In this document: positions 39,424 to 53,003 of the stretch, piece after piece
Layout: each line of letters begins with the position of its first letter
How positions within the stretch are numbered: the first letter of the stretch is position 1
Assembly (NCBI RefSeq): GCF_014202825.1
Contig: NZ_JACHHP010000006.1
Span: 124,001 to 188,000 of the forward strand
Source: Chiayiivirga flava
Lineage (GTDB): Bacteria > Pseudomonadota > Gammaproteobacteria > Xanthomonadales > Xanthomonadaceae
Length of the DNA stretch: 64,000 nt
Reading direction: 5' to 3'
Notes under the pieces: generated by a model
The model's input: only the letters and a program-made list of their open reading frames with translations
Databases searched by the model: none
What the model was told of the DNA's origin: nothing
Made by a program: the position numbers and the translations under genes

Positions 39424-40187
39424 TCCAACTTGCGCTGATGCAGGCCGCCGCGGTCGATGCCGCCACGCAGCTCCCGACGGCCGCCGACATCCCCGCATTG
39501 CCCGCAGACAACGGCCTCAACATCCTCCAGCTGGTGCTCCACGCGAGCCTGCCGGTGCAGCTGGTGATGGTGATCCTGCTGCTGTTCTCCCTTGCCTCGT
39601 GGGTCATCATCTTCCGCAAGAAGGCCGTGCTCGACAGCGCGCGCCGTTCCGCCGACGACTTCGAGGAGCGCTTCTGGTCCGGCGCCGATCTTGCCGGCCT
39701 GTTCCGCGAGGTGAGCGGCCGCGACCGCCGCCTGCAGGGCATCGAGGCGATCTTCGAAGGCGGCTTCCGCGAATTCGCCCGCCTGCGGCAGAAGCGCCAC
39801 GTCGACGCCCGCACCCAGCTCGAAGGCGCCCAGCGCGCGATGCGCGCGAGCCTGGCGCGCGAGGTGGACCAGCTCGAGCACAACCTGGAGTTCCTTGCCA
39901 ACGTCGGCTCCATCGCGCCGTACGTGGGCCTGTTCGGCACGGTGTGGGGGATCATGATCTCGTTCCAGGGCCTGGCCACGATGAAGGAGGCCACGATCGC
40001 CACCGTGGCGCCGGGCATCTCCGAGGCGCTGGTCGCCACCGCGATGGGCCTGTTCGCCGCGATTCCCGCGGTCTGGGCCTACAACCGCTACCAGACGCGG
40101 GTCGAGCGGCTCAACGTGCGCTACGAGGCCTTCGCCGAGGAATTCAGCTCGATCCTGCAGCGCCAGTCGCACCTGGACGAGCAGTGA
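39420..40187 (+). CDS. tolQ: Tol-Pal system inner-membrane proton channel subunit TolQ
   Basis: 255-aa MotA/TolQ/ExbB-family protein. One helix near residues 35-65 (HASLPVQLVMVILLLFSLASWVIIF), a cytoplasmic loop of about 100 residues, and two C-terminal helices with ANVGSIAPYVGLFGTVWGIMISF and PGISEALVATAMGLFAAIPAVWAYN make the usual three-span topology. With TolR it uses the proton gradient to energise TolA during cell constriction. It overlaps ybgC by 4 nt, and the gap to tolR is 88 nt. Confidence 0.96.
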   Translation: MIQLALMQAAAVDAATQLPTAADIPALPADNGLNILQLVLHASLPVQLVMVILLLFSLASWVIIFRKKAVLDSARRSADDFEERFWSGADLAGLFREVSGRDRRLQGIEAIFEGGFREFARLRQKRHVDARTQLEGAQRAMRASLAREVDQLEHNLEFLANVGSIAPYVGLFGTVWGIMISFQGLATMKEATIATVAPGISEALVATAMGLFAAIPAVWAYNRYQTRVERLNVRYEAFAEEFSSILQRQSHLDEQ

Positions 40188-40275
40188 CCGCGCGCCCGTC
40201 CGCGCCCGCCGTCAACCCGATCCGCCCCGCCGCCGCGTTGCATCGCGGCAGTCGCTGAACCCTTCGAGGAGCCGC

Positions 40276-40710
40276 ATGGCCACCAGCCGCCGCCGCAAGC
40301 GCAAGCTCAAGGCCGAGATCAACGTCGTGCCGTACATCGACGTGATGCTCGTGCTGCTGATCATCTTCATGGTGACCGCGCCGCTGCTGAACCTGGGCGT
40401 GGACATCGAACTGCCGCAGGCCAACGCCGCACCGGTGACGCAACAGAAGGATCCGGTCATCGTCGAGGTGCGCGCGCAGGGGCAGTACATGCTCAAGCTG
40501 CAGGACGAGCCGCCGGAGGAGATCGACGAGCAGGCGCTGCAGGCGAAGATCGCCGCGTTCGTGCGCCAGAACCCGGACACGCCGATCTTCATCGCCGGCG
40601 ACAAACGCGCCGAATACGGCCTGATCTACCGTGGCATGGCCCTGCTGCAGTCGGCCGGCGTCAAGCGCATCAGCTTCATGGGCGAGCCGCTTTCGCCGGG
40701 CGAGAACTGA
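40276..40710 (+). CDS. tolR: Tol-Pal system protein TolR
   Basis: 144-aa ExbD/TolR protein with a basic cytoplasmic start (ATSRRRKRKLKAEINVVPYIDVMLVLLIIFM), one membrane span in which Asp of YIDVMLV is the proton-carrying residue, and a periplasmic domain ending DKRAEYGLIYRGMALLQSAGVKRISF. It partners TolQ in a stator complex. The start is ATG with GAGGAGC nearby upstream. The gene lies between tolQ and tolA in the standard order. Confidence 0.96.
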   Translation: MATSRRRKRKLKAEINVVPYIDVMLVLLIIFMVTAPLLNLGVDIELPQANAAPVTQQKDPVIVEVRAQGQYMLKLQDEPPEEIDEQALQAKIAAFVRQNPDTPIFIAGDKRAEYGLIYRGMALLQSAGVKRISFMGEPLSPGEN

Positions 40711-40720
40711 CCCCGGATCG

Positions 40721-41677
40721 ATGGAAACCACCGCTCAAAAACTGCGCGCGTTGGTCTACGCCATCCTCGTGCACCTCGTGTGCCTGGGGTTGATGTTCGT
40801 CGGGCTGCTGTGGAGTCCGGCGAACGAATCGATCTCGGTGGCGGGCGGGGCGATCGAGGCCACGCTCGTCGCGCCGTCATCCGCCGCGAGCGCCGCTGCG
40901 TCGGCCCGGCCCGCGCCGCCGCGCCCCACGCCCAGGCCCGAGCCGCGCGACACCGCGCCCGCGCCGCAACCCAAACCGACGCCGGCGCCGCAGGAAACGC
41001 CGCAGGAGGCGCAGCCGACGCCGCAGGCGCCGATTCCCAAACCCGACACCGTCGACCAGGAGGCCGCGGCCGTGTTGTCCGCACAGCGCGAGGCCGCCAA
41101 GGTCCAGCGCGAGCAGGAGGAACGTCGCCGCCAGGAGCAGGTACTGCTCGACCAGCAGAAGCAGGAAGAGGCCGAACGCAAACTGCGGCTGACGAAGATG
41201 GAAGAGGAGCGCCAGGCCCAGCTCGACGATATCCGCCGCCGACGCGAGGCGGCCGAGAAGCAGCGCAAGCTCGAAGAACAGAAGCTGCAGCAGCTCGCCG
41301 ACGCGCGCAACGCCGGCACGCCGCGTCCGGCGCCGGCGCAACCGGCCGCGTCCACCCAGCCGCCGTCCGACCGTCTGGGCAACGGCGGCACCGACGACGG
41401 GCTCGCGGGGCGTTACGCGCTCGCGATCCAGCAGGCGGTCACCTCGAACTGGCTGCGCCCCGACTCGGCACGGCCGGGCATCGTGTGCACCCTGCGCATC
41501 GTGCAGATCCCCGGCGGCGAAGTGATTCAGGCCAGCGTCACATCGCCCTGCAATGCTGACGATCTCACCCGCCGTTCGATCGAGGCGGCCGTGCTCAAGG
41601 CCCAGCCGCTGCCGTACCGCGGCTACGAGTCCGTGTTCAAGCGGTCGGTCAATTTCACTTTCACCTACAACGGATGA
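40721..41677 (+). CDS. tolA: Tol-Pal cell envelope complex subunit TolA
   Basis: 318-aa inner-membrane protein: one N-terminal span (AILVHLVCLGLMFVGLLW), a Pro/Ala-rich segment (about 50-115), a long charged coiled coil (about 118-205, repeated EEERRRQEQ-like heptads), and a TolA C-terminal domain (about 225-318) containing AIQQAVTSNWLRPD and one Cys pair in VCTLRI...TSPCNADD. It spans the periplasm and links TolQR to TolB-Pal. It begins 10 nt after tolR and overlaps tolB by 4 nt (ATGA). Confidence 0.95.
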   Translation: METTAQKLRALVYAILVHLVCLGLMFVGLLWSPANESISVAGGAIEATLVAPSSAASAAASARPAPPRPTPRPEPRDTAPAPQPKPTPAPQETPQEAQPTPQAPIPKPDTVDQEAAAVLSAQREAAKVQREQEERRRQEQVLLDQQKQEEAERKLRLTKMEEERQAQLDDIRRRREAAEKQRKLEEQKLQQLADARNAGTPRPAPAQPAASTQPPSDRLGNGGTDDGLAGRYALAIQQAVTSNWLRPDSARPGIVCTLRIVQIPGGEVIQASVTSPCNADDLTRRSIEAAVLKAQPLPYRGYESVFKRSVNFTFTYNG

Positions 41678-43014
41678 TCCCGATGAAGAACGTCTTCGCC
41701 TTGCTGCTGCCGTTGCTGCTCCTCGCGCTCGGATCCACCGGCGCGCGCGCGCAGGGAGCGCTCGAGATTTCGATCTCCGAAGGCAATGCCGCGGCGCTGC
41801 CGATCGCCGTGGTCCCGTTCGAGTATCTCGGCGCGCAGGCCGCCCCCGACACCGACGTGGCCGCGGTGATCCGCGCCGACCTCGACCGTTCCGGCGCGTT
41901 CCGCACCCTGGCCGAGCGCGACATCGTCGAGCGCCCGCTGCGCCAATCGGACGTCAACTTCGGCACGTGGCGCCTGCTCAAGCAGGAGTTCCTGCTGGTC
42001 GGGCGCATCATCGACAACCCGGCCGGCGGGTACCGCACCGAATTCGAGCTGTTCGACGTCGCCAAGCAGCAGCCGCTGCTGACGCTGGCGCTGAGCGGCC
42101 GCTCGGGCAACATGCGCGACATCGCGCACCAGGTGGCCGATCAGGTCTACGAAAAGATCCTCGGCGTGCGCGGCGCGTTCTGGACGCGCATCGCGTACGT
42201 GACGGCGAATGGCTCGGGCCGCAACATCGCCTACGCGCTGATGGTGGCCGACGCCGACGGCTACAACCCGCAGACCGTGGTGCGCTCGCGTGAGCCGCTG
42301 CTGTCGCCCTCCTGGAGCCCGGACGGGCTCAAGCTCGCCTACGTGAGCTTCGAACGCGGCAACTCGTCGATCTACATCCAGGAAATCGCCACCGGCGCGC
42401 GCGAGCTCGTGGCGAGCTTCCGCGGCATCAACGGCGCGCCGGCGTTCTCGCCCGACGGCACGAAGCTCGCGCTGACGCTGTCGCGCACCGGCAATCCCGA
42501 AATCTACGTGATGGATCTTGCCAGCAAGAACCTCACCCAGGTCACGCGCCACTGGGGCATCGATACCGAGCCCACCTGGCATCCGAAGGGCACCACGATC
42601 CTCTTTACCTCCGATCGCGGCGGCAAGCCGCAGATCTACGAAGTGCCGGCCAGCGGCGGCGAAGCGCAGCGCGTCACGTACTCCGGCCAGTACAACGCCC
42701 GCGCCTCGATCGTGGGCGATGGCATGAAGATCGCAGTGGCGCAGGGCGACGGAAACGTTTATCGTATTGCGGTTCTGGACCGCAGCTTCGGCGGCGGCGG
42801 AGAGATGAAAACCCTCTCTCCCGGCAATCTGGACGAGTCGCCGAGTTTCGCCCCGAATGGAAGCATGGTTCTGTACGCCTCCCGCGAGGGCCGGCGTGGC
42901 GTGTTGTATGCGGTATCCGCCGATGCGCGGGTGCGGCAGCGTCTTGTTCTTGCTGATGGCGATGTCCGGGAGCCCGCCTGGTCGCCATTCAGACCGCGAC
43001 AGGCAACTCAGTGA
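41674..43014 (+). CDS. tolB: Tol-Pal system periplasmic beta-propeller TolB
   Basis: 446-aa periplasmic protein: signal peptide 1 to about 26 (LLLPLLLLALGSTGARAQG), an N-terminal alpha/beta domain with AVVPFEYLG and ADLDRSGAFR, and a six-bladed propeller of repeats such as SPSWSPDGLKLAYVSFERG, PAFSPDGTKLALTLSRTG, PTWHPKGTTILFTSDRGG and PSFAPNGSMVLYASREG. It exchanges partners between Pal and TolA. MIPMKN offers a second ATG at 41683. pal follows after 82 nt. Confidence 0.96.
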   Translation: MIPMKNVFALLLPLLLLALGSTGARAQGALEISISEGNAAALPIAVVPFEYLGAQAAPDTDVAAVIRADLDRSGAFRTLAERDIVERPLRQSDVNFGTWRLLKQEFLLVGRIIDNPAGGYRTEFELFDVAKQQPLLTLALSGRSGNMRDIAHQVADQVYEKILGVRGAFWTRIAYVTANGSGRNIAYALMVADADGYNPQTVVRSREPLLSPSWSPDGLKLAYVSFERGNSSIYIQEIATGARELVASFRGINGAPAFSPDGTKLALTLSRTGNPEIYVMDLASKNLTQVTRHWGIDTEPTWHPKGTTILFTSDRGGKPQIYEVPASGGEAQRVTYSGQYNARASIVGDGMKIAVAQGDGNVYRIAVLDRSFGGGGEMKTLSPGNLDESPSFAPNGSMVLYASREGRRGVLYAVSADARVRQRLVLADGDVREPAWSPFRPRQATQ

Positions 43015-43096
43015 CGGGCTTCAGGCTTCACCTACCGCGTTTCACACAAAAACAGTACGACTGCATCCGATCACTCCTCCGAAGGATTCCGCTCCA

Positions 43097-43609
43097 ATGA
43101 ACACGACTACCCGCATTCTGCTCGCTGTAGCCATCGCCGCGTCGCTCGGCGCGTGCGCCAAGAAGGTGAAGGAAGAAGCGCCGGTGCGCGACACCACGCC
43201 GCCCGTCACCGAAACCGCCCCGGTCGCCGACGACGGCCGTTACACCGCCGCCGATCTCGACACCGACTCCTGCCTGCGCCAGCGCGTGGTGTACTTCGAT
43301 CTGGACCAGGACAGCCTGAAGCCGGAATTCAGCGCCATCGTCGCCTGCCACGCCAAGTACCTGCAGGACCAGCCGTCCTCGCGCATCACGCTGGAAGGCA
43401 ACGCCGACGAGCGCGGTTCGCGCGAATACAACCTTGGCCTGGGCGAGCGTCGCGGCAACGCGGTCTCCTCGGCGCTGCAGGCCAACGGTGGTTCGGCCAG
43501 CCAGCTCACCGTCGTCTCGTACGGCGAAGAGCGTCCGGTGAACACCGAGTCGAACGAAGCGGCCTGGGCGCAGAACCGCCGCGTCGAAATCGTCTACACC
43601 GCCAAGTAA
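43097..43609 (+). CDS. pal: Peptidoglycan-associated lipoprotein Pal
   Basis: 170-aa lipoprotein with lipobox ASLGAC (Cys20), a short acidic linker, and an OmpA-like domain from RVVYFDLDQDSLKPEF to the end. The peptidoglycan-binding motif is LEGNADERGSREYNLGLGERR, with the Asp and Arg that contact diaminopimelate, and it ends VNTESNEAAWAQNRRVEIVY. Pal ties the outer membrane to peptidoglycan at the septum. Ribosome site GAAGGA lies about 12 nt before the ATG. Confidence 0.97.
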   Translation: MNTTTRILLAVAIAASLGACAKKVKEEAPVRDTTPPVTETAPVADDGRYTAADLDTDSCLRQRVVYFDLDQDSLKPEFSAIVACHAKYLQDQPSSRITLEGNADERGSREYNLGLGERRGNAVSSALQANGGSASQLTVVSYGEERPVNTESNEAAWAQNRRVEIVYTAK

Positions 43610-43623
43610 GGCCGGACCGGACG

Positions 43624-44514
43624 ATGCACGTTTCTCGCAACACGTTGCGAGTCCTCGGAGCGGCGGCCGTGCTGGCCGCCGCTTCGTCGATGGCGCAGGC
43701 CCAGGAAGGCCGTCTGAGCCTGTCCGAGCGCATGGCGCGGCTCGAACAGCAGGCCAACAGCGGGCAGCAGACCGTCGAGCTGCTCAACCGCATCACCGAA
43801 TTGCAGGCCGAAGTGCAGTCGCTGCGCGGCCAGATCGAAGAACAATCTTTCAAGATCCAGGAGCTGGAAAAGCGCAACCGCGACCAGTACGTGGATTTGG
43901 ATTCGCGCATCGCGCGGATCGAAAGCGGGCAGGCCGGCACCGGCCAGCCACTGCTGGACCCGGCCGCCGTGCCCCCTGCGCCCGGCGCGGACGGGTCGCC
44001 GGCGGCGCCGAACCAGATCGTGATGGAAGCGCCGGACGTGCGCCCGCCGGTCGACGCCGGGCTGGAGTCGGTTCCGGCCGATGGCTCCACCGAATTTGCC
44101 CCCACCGAAACCATCGTCGACCCGGCCGCCGAACGCGCCGCGTACGAATCGGCGTTCGACTCGCTCAAGAACGGCCAGTACGCGGAAGCCGCACGCCGCT
44201 TCCAGGGCTTCCTGCAGCAGTACCCGAGCGGCGACTACTCGCCGAACGCGCAGTACTGGCTCGGCGAGTCGTACTACGTGACGCAGAACTACCAGATCGC
44301 CCTCGACGCCTTCCAGCGCCTGCTCAGCCAGTTCCCGAGCAGCAATAAGGCCCCGGACGCGCTGCTCAAGGTCGGCTACTGCCACTACGAACTCAAGCAG
44401 TGGACGCAGGCCGAGGCGACGTTGAACCAGGTCGTCCAGCAGTATCCCGACACCACCGTCGCCCGCCTCGCGCAAGGCCGCCTGCGCGCGCTGCGTCTGG
44501 AAAACCGCCAGTAA
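43624..44514 (+). CDS. cpoB: Cell division coordinator CpoB (YbgF)
   Basis: 296-aa periplasmic protein with a signal peptide (cleavage near SMAQAQ), a trimerising coiled coil (about 30-105, LSLSERMARLEQQ to LDSRIARIES), a Pro/Ala-rich linker, and three TPR repeats (about 175-290) with AYESAFDSLKNGQYAEAARRF, ANAQYWLGESYY-like and ALLKVGYCHYELKQW. CpoB couples peptidoglycan synthesis to Tol-driven constriction. It lies 14 nt after pal. A REP-like hairpin element follows 54 nt downstream. Confidence 0.94.
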   Translation: MHVSRNTLRVLGAAAVLAAASSMAQAQEGRLSLSERMARLEQQANSGQQTVELLNRITELQAEVQSLRGQIEEQSFKIQELEKRNRDQYVDLDSRIARIESGQAGTGQPLLDPAAVPPAPGADGSPAAPNQIVMEAPDVRPPVDAGLESVPADGSTEFAPTETIVDPAAERAAYESAFDSLKNGQYAEAARRFQGFLQQYPSGDYSPNAQYWLGESYYVTQNYQIALDAFQRLLSQFPSSNKAPDALLKVGYCHYELKQWTQAEATLNQVVQQYPDTTVARLAQGRLRALRLENRQ

Positions 44515-44568
44515 CGCGATCGCGCATGCACATCCTTCCGGAATGTGCCGCAGTCCCCGATACAGAAT

Positions 44569-44631
44569 CCTTCTCCCTGCGGGAGAAGGGTGAGGCCGGT
44601 TACCACCGGCCGAACGCAGGCGGATGAGGGC
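44569..44631. repeat. REP-like hairpin element
   Basis: Two stem-loops lie side by side after cpoB: CCTTCTCCC-TGC-GGGAGAAGG (44569-44589) and GGCCGGT/ACCGGCC (44594-44611), followed by GGCGGATGAGGGCG. The first hairpin and the GGCGGATGAGGG tail match the arms of the element at 35930-36206. It may stabilise or end the tol-pal transcript; no T run follows. Confidence 0.8.
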
Positions 44632-44668
44632 GCCACCTCCACGCGCCCCAGACACAGCAGCCCAACCC

Positions 44669-45370
44669 ATGCCGACGGCCTCTGCCCCAGCCAGTGATAT
44701 AGCGATCCTGCCGCCCGCGCCCGCCGCTCACGACCGCCTGCGCATCACCGAAATCTTCCTCTCGCTCCAGGGCGAAGCCCGCCACGCCGGCTGGCCCACC
44801 GTCTTCGTCCGCCTCACCGGCTGCCCGTTGCGCTGCGGCTACTGCGACACCGCCTACGCCTTCCACGGCGGCGACTGGCGCGACATCGACGCCATCCTCG
44901 CCGAGGTCGCGGCGCACGGCGTGCGCCACGTCTGCGTGACCGGCGGCGAACCGCTCGCGCAGAAGCGCTGCATCGGCCTGCTGCAGCGCCTGTGCGACGC
45001 GGGCTACGCGGTCTCGCTGGAAACCTCCGGCGCGATCGACATCGCCCACGTCGACACCCGCGTCAGCCGCGTGGTCGACATCAAGACACCGGGCTCGAAC
45101 GAAGTGTCCCGCAACCGTTGGGACAACCTCGCGCACCTGACGCCGCACGACCAGATCAAGTTCGTGATCTGCAGCCGCGAGGACTACGACTGGTCGGTCG
45201 GCGTGCTGCGCGAACACGCGCTCGATGCACGCTGCGAAGTGCTGTTCTCGCCCAGCCACAAGGACATCACCCCGCGCCAGCTGGCCGACTGGATCGTCGC
45301 CGACCGCCTGCCCGTGCGTTTCCAGATGCAGCTGCACAAGCTGCTGTGGAACGATGCGCCGGGACACTGA
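44669..45370 (+). CDS. queE: 7-carboxy-7-deazaguanine synthase QueE
   Basis: 233-aa radical-SAM enzyme in queuosine synthesis, converting carboxytetrahydropterin to 7-carboxy-7-deazaguanine. The SAM/4Fe-4S motif is TGCPLRCGYCDTAYAF (Cys-x3-Cys-x2-Cys), preceded by EIFLSLQGEARHAGWPTVF and followed by HVCVTGGEPLAQ. The C-terminus FQMQLHKLLW is family-typical. The ATG at 44669 is preferred, and the first 25 residues are poorly conserved. queC follows after 87 nt, giving two steps of the same pathway together. Confidence 0.95.
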   Translation: MPTASAPASDIAILPPAPAAHDRLRITEIFLSLQGEARHAGWPTVFVRLTGCPLRCGYCDTAYAFHGGDWRDIDAILAEVAAHGVRHVCVTGGEPLAQKRCIGLLQRLCDAGYAVSLETSGAIDIAHVDTRVSRVVDIKTPGSNEVSRNRWDNLAHLTPHDQIKFVICSREDYDWSVGVLREHALDARCEVLFSPSHKDITPRQLADWIVADRLPVRFQMQLHKLLWNDAPGH

Positions 45371-45457
45371 GGGACGGGCCGTGGCGTGGCGCGACCCGCC
45401 GACCGCGCCGCCGAAAACCCGCTACCCTCCACACCGTCCCGCACACTGCGCCCACGC

Positions 45458-46132
45458 ATGAAAAACGCCGTCGTCCTGGTTTCCGGAGGCATGGACTCCG
45501 CCGTCGTGCTCGCGATCGCGCGCGAGCAGGGCTTCGCCTGCCACGCATTGAGCGTGCGCTACGGCCAGCGCCACACGTCCGAACTCGACGCCGCCGCGCA
45601 CGTGGCGCGCGCACTCGGCGCGGTGGAGCACAAGACCGTCACGGTCGACCTGCGCAGCATCGGCGGCTCCGCACTGACCGCCGACATCGAGGTGCCGGAC
45701 AGCACCGTGGGCGCCGCGGGCATTCCGGTCACCTACGTGCCGGCGCGCAATACGATCATGCTGTCGATCGCGCTCGGCTGGGCCGAGGTGCTCGGCGCCA
45801 GCGATCTGTTCTGCGGCGTCAACGCGGTCGACTACTCGGGTTACCCGGACTGCCGGCCCGAATTCATCGCCGCGTTCGAGCGCCTGGGCAATCTCGCCAC
45901 GCGCGCCGGTGTCGAAGGCGCGGGCCTGCGCGTGAACGCACCGCTGATGGCGATGAGCAAGGCCGACATCGTGCGCGAAGGCATGCGTCTGGGCGTGGAC
46001 TTTTCGCACACGGTCTCCTGCTACCGCGCCGACGCCACGGGCGCTGCGTGTCGCCGCTGCGACGCCTGCCGCCTGCGCGCCGAGGGCTTCGCCGCCGCAG
46101 GCACGGCCGATCCGACACGCTACGTGCCCTGA
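45458..46132 (+). CDS. queC: 7-cyano-7-deazaguanine synthase QueC
   Basis: 224-aa ATP-pyrophosphatase-fold enzyme that turns the QueE product into preQ0. It has the PP-loop [65 protein letters not shown] and a C-terminal zinc site with four Cys ([20 protein letters not shown]). The start MKNAVVL leads straight into the PP-loop strand. tRNA-Lys lies 89 nt downstream. QueD and QueF are not in the window. Confidence 0.96.
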   Translation: MKNAVVLVSGGMDSAVVLAIAREQGFACHALSVRYGQRHTSELDAAAHVARALGAVEHKTVTVDLRSIGGSALTADIEVPDSTVGAAGIPVTYVPARNTIMLSIALGWAEVLGASDLFCGVNAVDYSGYPDCRPEFIAAFERLGNLATRAGVEGAGLRVNAPLMAMSKADIVREGMRLGVDFSHTVSCYRADATGAACRRCDACRLRAEGFAAAGTADPTRYVP

Positions 46133-46151
46133 CGCCGCGCGCCGGCGCGGC

Positions 46152-46180
46152 TTGTACTGACCGCCTGCCGACACTAGACT
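46152..46180 (+). promoter_or_regulatory. Candidate promoter for tRNA-Lys
   Basis: TTGTAC (46152-46157) and TAGACT (46175-46180) are separated by 17 nt and lie 41 nt before the tRNA. Matches to the sigma-70 consensus are only 3/6 and 4/6, so the call rests mostly on spacing and position. Confidence 0.3.
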
Positions 46181-46221
46181 GCGCGGCTTCGCGTGTGCCG
46201 CCGCCACCGCGAATCGATCCC

Positions 46222-46297
46222 GGGCCGTTAGCTCAGTCGGTAGAGCAGAAGACTTTTAATCTTTTGGTCGAAGGTTCGAATCCTTCACGGCCCACCA
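46222..46297 (+). tRNA. tRNA-Lys (anticodon TTT)
   Basis: A 76-nt cloverleaf including the encoded CCA. The acceptor stem GGGCCGT pairs with ACGGCCC, the D-arm has AGCTCAGTCGGTAGAGC, the anticodon loop CTTTTAA (46253-46259) carries TTT at 46255-46257, and the T-arm has GGTTCGAATCC. TTT reads AAA/AAG lysine codons. CCA is encoded at 46295-46297. It stands alone between queC and the second diguanylate cyclase gene. Confidence 0.98.
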
Positions 46298-46376
46298 TCC
46301 CGTCGATTGCGCGCTGGCTTCACTTGAGGCCGTCACGGGTTTTGCCTATGGTCGGACGACCCTGGTCGAGGTGGCG

Positions 46377-47825
46377 ATGCCGGCGGTCCTTCCCTTCGTG
46401 TTCCTGCTGCTGCACGGCCTCGCGCTCGCCGCGTGGCCCGCGCGTGCCGATGCGGCGTCGCTGGGGTTTCTCGTGCTCGCTCCCGCGTTCGCCGCCATCG
46501 CATGCGCGGTGCGCGGTACGCGCGGCGGGCCGCGCACGCTGTGGTGGGCGACGGCGGCCGGGTTCATGCTGTGGTCCGCCGGCATGGCGGCGACCGCCTT
46601 CGGCGTGCTTCGCAGCGCGGACGACGGGGTCGCGGAGCTGCCGATGCTGCTGTTCGTGCTGTACGGCGTGCCGCTCACGTTCGCGCTTGCGAGCCCGGAA
46701 GGCGACCGCATCCGGCTGCGTCTGGTCGACGCCGCGCTGGCGGCCACGCTCGGCGTGCTGTTCTACGCGCACACCAACACCTTCGGCGAAGGCGAGGACG
46801 CGCGCGCCTTCTCGCACCTGCGCTGGATGTTCGACGTCGAGAACGTGTACATCGCGGCCTTCGCGGCGCTGCGTTTTTCCGCTGCCGTGCGTCCCGGCGA
46901 GCGCGCCTTCTTCGGCACGCTGCTCGCGTTCGCCGCCGTCTACCTGCCGGTGGCGGCATATGTGAACCACATCGAGCACGACCTGCCGTACGGCAGCGTC
47001 ACCGACCTGCTCATCGACGTGCCCTTCCTGCTGTGCGCCGCGCTGGCACTGCGCGGCGTTGCGACCACCGGCGCCGCGACCTCGCGCGGCTGGCAGACCC
47101 TGGTGCATGCCGGCAGTCCGCTGATGCTGCCGGTGAGCCTGCTGATCGTCTCGGCCTTCATCGCGCAGACGCACACCCGACTCGCGTTCGCCGGCCTGGT
47201 GGTGGCGCTGCTCGGTTACGGTGCGCGCAGCGTGCTGGCGCAACTGCAGCTTTCCGGCGAACGCGACCGCCTCGACGCGCTGTCGCGCGTCGATAGCCTC
47301 ACCGGCATCCCCAATCGACGCAGCTTCGACGACAGCGTCGCGCGCGAGTGGGCACGCGCGCGGCGGGCCGGCGAGGGCATCGCGGTGCTGCTCGTCGACA
47401 TCGACCACTTCAAGCGCCTCAACGACACGCACGGCCATCAGGCCGGCGACGATGCGCTGCGCCTCGTCGCGCAGGCCATCGCGACGGCGTTGCGGCGCCC
47501 CGGCGATGTCGCCGCCCGCTTCGGGGGAGAAGAATTCGCGCTGCTGCTGCCGGGGGCGGATGGATCCGCCGCGGGTCGGATCGCCGAACGCGTCCGCGCC
47601 GCGATCGCCGCGCTCGGGACGTCCGGCGGCGCCTTGACCGACATCACCGCGAGCGTCGGCGCGGCGGTGGTGCCGGCATCCGCGCTGCAGCGGATCGATC
47701 CGGCGACGGCCGTGTCCGTGGCCGACCAGGCGCTCTATTCGGCCAAGGACGAGGGCCGCAATCGCGTCTGCCTGCGCTTGCTGGGCGACGCGGACGGTGC
47801 CTCGCTGCACCCGGCGAACGTCTGA
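46377..47825 (+). CDS. Membrane diguanylate cyclase (GGDEF)
   Basis: 482-aa protein with about eight hydrophobic N-terminal helices (1-300) of no recognised sensor family and a C-terminal GGDEF domain beginning RVDSLTGIPNRRSFDD. The active site is GGEEF (residues 383-387), and RPGD nine residues before it fits an intact RxxD inhibition site, unlike the other cyclase in this window. It should synthesise cyclic di-GMP. ATG at 46377 has GAGG 5 nt upstream; an in-frame GTG two codons earlier is possible. It starts 79 nt after tRNA-Lys. Confidence 0.9.
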   Translation: MPAVLPFVFLLLHGLALAAWPARADAASLGFLVLAPAFAAIACAVRGTRGGPRTLWWATAAGFMLWSAGMAATAFGVLRSADDGVAELPMLLFVLYGVPLTFALASPEGDRIRLRLVDAALAATLGVLFYAHTNTFGEGEDARAFSHLRWMFDVENVYIAAFAALRFSAAVRPGERAFFGTLLAFAAVYLPVAAYVNHIEHDLPYGSVTDLLIDVPFLLCAALALRGVATTGAATSRGWQTLVHAGSPLMLPVSLLIVSAFIAQTHTRLAFAGLVVALLGYGARSVLAQLQLSGERDRLDALSRVDSLTGIPNRRSFDDSVAREWARARRAGEGIAVLLVDIDHFKRLNDTHGHQAGDDALRLVAQAIATALRRPGDVAARFGGEEFALLLPGADGSAAGRIAERVRAAIAALGTSGGALTDITASVGAAVVPASALQRIDPATAVSVADQALYSAKDEGRNRVCLRLLGDADGASLHPANV

Positions 47826-47914
47826 TCGGCACGCGCCGGCGCGACGCTGCGGGCCGAGACGCGCCACCGCCCTGTCGCACCGCAGCACGGCCTGAAGGTC
47901 GAGTAACACTCTGA

Positions 47915-52620
<4,706 letters not shown>

Positions 52621-52685
52621 CGGCCGCCTTGGCGCACGCCGTCCGCATCGTCGGCGCATACCGCGCGGGCACGGTGGCGTGAGCC

Positions 52686-53003
52686 GTGGCGCGCCTGCTC
52701 GCACTCATCCTCGTCGCGGTGGTGATCCTGTTGCAGCTCAAGCTGTGGGTGGGCGCGGGCGGTTGGCGCGAGGTCGAGCAGCTGCGCGCCACGGTCGCCG
52801 CGCAGGCTGCGGAGAACGCGCGGCTGCAGCAGCGCAACGCCGCGCTCGCGGCGGAAGTGGACGATCTGAAATCGGGCGAGGCCGCGATCGAGGAGCGCGC
52901 CCGCGCGGAGCTGGGCATGATCAAGCCGGACGAGACGTTCTATCGCATCGTCGAACCGGGCGCGCTGCCGGCGCCGCCGGTCGAGCAGGAGCCGCAGCCG
53001 TGA
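52686..53003 (+). CDS. ftsB: Cell division protein FtsB
   Basis: 105-aa bitopic membrane protein: one span ([20 protein letters not shown]), a coiled coil (about 30-75, [20 protein letters not shown]) and a tail with [22 protein letters not shown], the FtsB/DivIC motif. It joins FtsL and FtsQ at the septum. GTG start; the stop overlaps ispD by 4 nt (GTGA). The Pro/Glu-rich C-terminus is longer than minimal family members. Confidence 0.93.
   Translation: MARLLALILVAVVILLQLKLWVGAGGWREVEQLRATVAAQAAENARLQQRNAALAAEVDDLKSGEAAIEERARAELGMIKPDETFYRIVEPGALPAPPVEQEPQP

Noticed and set aside
46222-46297. tRNA-Lys as an integration site
   Set aside because: No integrase and no repeated tRNA 3-prime end seen nearby; flanking genes have normal composition.
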